A DNA stretch of 64,000 bases from contig JALFRW010000008.1 in NCBI GenBank assembly GCA_022778715.1, forward strand, positions 1 through 64,000. Reading direction: 5' to 3'. Origin of the DNA: Ezakiella sp. (lineage in GTDB: Bacteria; Bacillota; Clostridia; Tissierellales; Peptoniphilaceae). The position numbers were made by a program, and so were the translations under genes. Shown in pieces: positions 61,105 through 64,000 of this stretch. The notes beneath the pieces were generated by a model. It saw nothing but the letters and a program-made list of their open reading frames with translations. It made no database searches and was not told the origin of the DNA. Each line of letters opens with the position of its first letter. The stretch's first letter is position 1.

Positions 61105-62751
61105 ATTAAAAGCTATGTACTTTTAAATTGTCTTTACCCACATGATGATCTAATTGTCGATATGGATATTGATAACAAAAATTCTTATGTAAATGGTTGC
61201 GTATTTGAAAATGGGCTTTATAGCATAAGTTATGTGGCTTACACCGAAAAAGAGATTGAAGACGGCATAATTTATGTGGATGATGATCCTGTGGGAGAGC
61301 TGGAGTTTGTGTCAAAGTCTGACAACAGACAAGAGTATCGTGTCAATTTTCAAATCCAGTACGGTGGACGAGATAGAGCATATCCATTTTTGATGCTGAT
61401 TGATTCGATAAAGCTTAAACTATATCTCAAATTCACTGATGATTCTGACTTATATTTATATTCGCAGAGAATTCTTGTAACCACAAAAAATGACACGGAC
61501 CAAAAAAGCATAAATGAAATGATATGTTATATAATGTCAGACAAAGGACTTTACCGTGAGATAAATGAAAATTTGGAATTTTCTGCACTATCCATAGGAA
61601 AATACGGTGAGTATTTAGATAGAGTATTTTTGGAACTTCAAAAATATAAATTCAGATACTATGATTCTAAAGAAAGAACAAATTATAGCAGAGATTACTG
61701 TTTTAGAGATATTGGCAAAAATTACACAGTACCAGAAATTAAAAGGGAATTAAAATTCATAAATGAATTTTTGGATAATTTGTACTACGAAACGGTTAAA
61801 ATAGAGCGTATATTTAAAAGCATTTTATATGAAAACAAAAAGCAGTATGAAGATTTAAAGAAATTCATTCCGGCAGAATTTACAGCACCTATTATCACTA
61901 CGCAGGAGCTTCAACTTAAAAAGGGAATTTCTGAATATTACAATCTCACTCAAAATATAGAAAAAATTAAAGCTTTACGCAGATTTTTCTCGAATAATAA
62001 CGGCAAAGCAAATGAAGCACGTCTTATTAAAAAGAGCTACAAAAAATATGAAAGCGAAAAAATTAAAGCACTTGGATCGCTCAATTATCAGCGGTTTTTC
62101 TACAACATTGAGTCTCTCGACAAGTTATATGAGTACTACTGCTTGGCACGAATATTGAATCTTTTAGATGAAATTAACTATATTCCGGATAGAGAGAAGG
62201 ATATAAATTTTAACTACGAAACAGGAAACTCTCTTTTCTTAAATGAAAATTTTTTAAACAACACTTTCTATCGGAAAAAAGGATATGTAAATTTAACTTT
62301 GTATTTTCAACCGGTCGTCTACAGAGATTCATCAAAAAATGAGATTGGGCTTTTTAGAACGACAGGTGCGGACAAAATGTATACTCCGTTTAATAAAACC
62401 GGCGATTATTATAGTCCGGATTTTATTATAAAATTTTCCGGGAAACGCGACAGATATTTGATTTTGGATTCCAAATTTCAAACTAGAAACACGATTCTAA
62501 AGAGAGATATGGAAGAAGTTATAAGCAAATATTATGTTCAATTAAGAGACGCGAATTACAATCGCTCTCAATATGTATATGTGCTCCAAGGTAGAGCAGA
62601 CGAAAATAAGACCACACTTTGGAACTATGAAAATTTTGAAATGAATAAAAATAATATATCAAATTTTGGTATTATTCATTTTTCACCGGAGATTGATAAT
62701 AATTATTATTTCATAAACCTTATTTCTAAATTAGAAAATGAAGTAAAATAA
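61105..62751 (+). CDS. DUF2357/McrC-like protein with PD-(D/E)xK nuclease domain; probable ATT start
   Basis: YYSPDFIIKFSGKRDRYLILDSKFQ (PD...DxK) and SLDKLYEYYCLARILNLLDE; frame open upstream of the ATG at 61162, with AGGGGGGT before ATT at 61105. Confidence 0.65.
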   Translation: MKSYVLLNCLYPHDDLIVDMDIDNKNSYVNGCVFENGLYSISYVAYTEKEIEDGIIYVDDDPVGELEFVSKSDNRQEYRVNFQIQYGGRDRAYPFLMLIDSIKLKLYLKFTDDSDLYLYSQRILVTTKNDTDQKSINEMICYIMSDKGLYREINENLEFSALSIGKYGEYLDRVFLELQKYKFRYYDSKERTNYSRDYCFRDIGKNYTVPEIKRELKFINEFLDNLYYETVKIERIFKSILYENKKQYEDLKKFIPAEFTAPIITTQELQLKKGISEYYNLTQNIEKIKALRRFFSNNNGKANEARLIKKSYKKYESEKIKALGSLNYQRFFYNIESLDKLYEYYCLARILNLLDEINYIPDREKDINFNYETGNSLFLNENFLNNTFYRKKGYVNLTLYFQPVVYRDSSKNEIGLFRTTGADKMYTPFNKTGDYYSPDFIIKFSGKRDRYLILDSKFQTRNTILKRDMEEVISKYYVQLRDANYNRSQYVYVLQGRADENKTTLWNYENFEMNKNNISNFGIIHFSPEIDNNYYFINLISKLENEVK

Positions 62752-62759
62752 ATAAAAAA

Positions 62760-62800
62760 CTACCGAAACTCTTAATTGGATAGTTCGGTAGTTTTTTATT
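62760..62800. terminator. Bidirectional terminator between convergent genes
   Basis: ACTACCGAAactcttaattggatagTTCGGTAGTTTTTT. Confidence 0.85.
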
Positions 62801-62813
62801 TAATTAAAATTTA

Positions 62814-64000
62814 TTAAATCCTCACTTTTAAGAAAACTTTTTTACCTTTTTGTATAATGATTTCTTTTTCGAGTTCTGATTTTGATATTCTTATTTTTGG
62901 ATCATTTATTTTTTTGTTGTCGATACTGATTCCTCCACCAGTGATTAGATTTCTGGCTTCACTGTTGGAATTACACAGACCTGCTTTTACAAGAAGTGCC
63001 AGGAGTCCGATTTCGTCTCCTTCCATATCTTCAAGTACAAACTCAGGCATATTTTCGGCGTTTATTTGTCCGCTAAAAAGAGCGCGTGCAGTTTTGATTG
63101 CTTTATCAGCTTCGTTTTTACCATGAATGTCTTTTGTGATTTCGTATGCCAAAATTTCTTTCTGGCGATTAATTTCCTCTTCTTTTTCAATTCTTGCAAT
63201 TTCGTTTAGTGGCAAGAAAGTTAAAAGCTTCATAAATCTGATAACATCTCTATCATCTACATTTCTGAAGTATTGGTACAAATCAAATGGGGAAGTTTTC
63301 TCTTTACTTAACCAGATTGCGTTGCCCATAGATTTTCCCATTTTTACACCGTCAGCTGTTGTTAGAAGAGGGATTGTCATATTGTAAACAGTTTCTCCCT
63401 CCATTTGTTTTACTAGCTCGTATCCGCCAAGCATGTTGGACCATTGGTCGTTTCCGCCAACTTGAAGTGTGCAGTGGTGTTTTCTGTAAAGTTGTAAGTA
63501 GTCGTAAGATTGCATTAACATGTATGAAAATTCAAAAAAGGTGAGTCCTTGGTCTAAGCGATTTTTGTAGCAATCGAATTGTAACATTCTCTTAACGCTA
63601 AATTGAGTTCCGATTTCTCTAACAAAATCCAAGAAATTCAAATCCAGAAGCCAATCTTTGTTGTTCATGAATATTCCATGTGCTCCGTCCATGTTTAATA
63701 GAGATGAAAGTTGGATTTCAAAATGCTTTGCGTTGTTGTCTATAAATTCACGGCTCATCAATCTTCTCATATCGGTTCTGCCTGAAGGGTCACCTATCAT
63801 TGTCGTACCGCCACCAATCATACAAATTGCTTTATGTCCTGCATTTTGTAAGTGTTTAAACAGACAAATCAACAAGTAGTGTCCAACGGTTAGTGAATCT
63901 GCGGTGCAGTCAAATCCAGCGTAGAAAGTCATTTTTGAATTATTTAATTTATCTGTGAGTTCGTCTTCATAAGTCATTTGCTCAATAAATCCACGAGCTT
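62814..64000 (-). CDS. tyrS: Tyrosine-tRNA ligase, 5' end beyond the window
   Basis: Frame continues to the edge (KARGFIEQMTYEDELTDKLNNSKMTFYAGFDCTADSLTVGHYL...); GGNDQWSNM; KMGKS. Confidence 0.95.
   Translation of the reverse strand, partial: ARGFIEQMTYEDELTDKLNNSKMTFYAGFDCTADSLTVGHYLLICLFKHLQNAGHKAICMIGGGTTMIGDPSGRTDMRRLMSREFIDNNAKHFEIQLSSLLNMDGAHGIFMNNKDWLLDLNFLDFVREIGTQFSVKRMLQFDCYKNRLDQGLTFFEFSYMLMQSYDYLQLYRKHHCTLQVGGNDQWSNMLGGYELVKQMEGETVYNMTIPLLTTADGVKMGKSMGNAIWLSKEKTSPFDLYQYFRNVDDRDVIRFMKLLTFLPLNEIARIEKEEEINRQKEILAYEITKDIHGKNEADKAIKTARALFSGQINAENMPEFVLEDMEGDEIGLLALLVKAGLCNSNSEARNLITGGGISIDNKKINDPKIRISKSELEKEIIIQKGKKVFLKVRI

Noticed and set aside
62857-63879. Several + strand ORFs within tyrS
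   Set aside because: Antisense to a confidently identified tyrS

Overview
The window is a low-GC, Firmicutes-like chromosomal segment, possibly Tissierellia/Clostridia-like (inferred from gene content only). Most of it is a dense + strand housekeeping backbone: dnaE-pfkA-pyk, comEB, pyrBIFKDE, acpS-nnrD fusion, asnB, pepF, fhs, yerC, DtxR-type regulator, pcrA, ligA, gatCAB, an amidase, an XTP/dITP pyrophosphatase, a GntR/ABC module and an opp operon. Accessory segments lie at: (i) 1-4.1 kb, with an IS end, a T-box controlled brnQ and an ORFan cluster; (ii) 6.4-14.1 kb, with two heterodimeric ABC exporter pairs, a decayed gene and an unannotated small ORF; (iii) 34.9-35.6 kb, a long non-coding or relict stretch; (iv) 56.8-62.8 kb. 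Segment iv is the best candidate for an undescribed system. It holds three codirectional membrane proteins (two are paralogs), a coiled-coil McrB-like AAA+ ATPase with a non-canonical Walker B (LILDGIN), and a McrC/DUF2357-like PD-(D/E)xK nuclease. The nuclease frame is open back to the in-frame TAG of the ATPase gene and probably starts at a non-AUG codon. tyrS is cut by the right edge. All calls come from reading the sequence; no database search was run.
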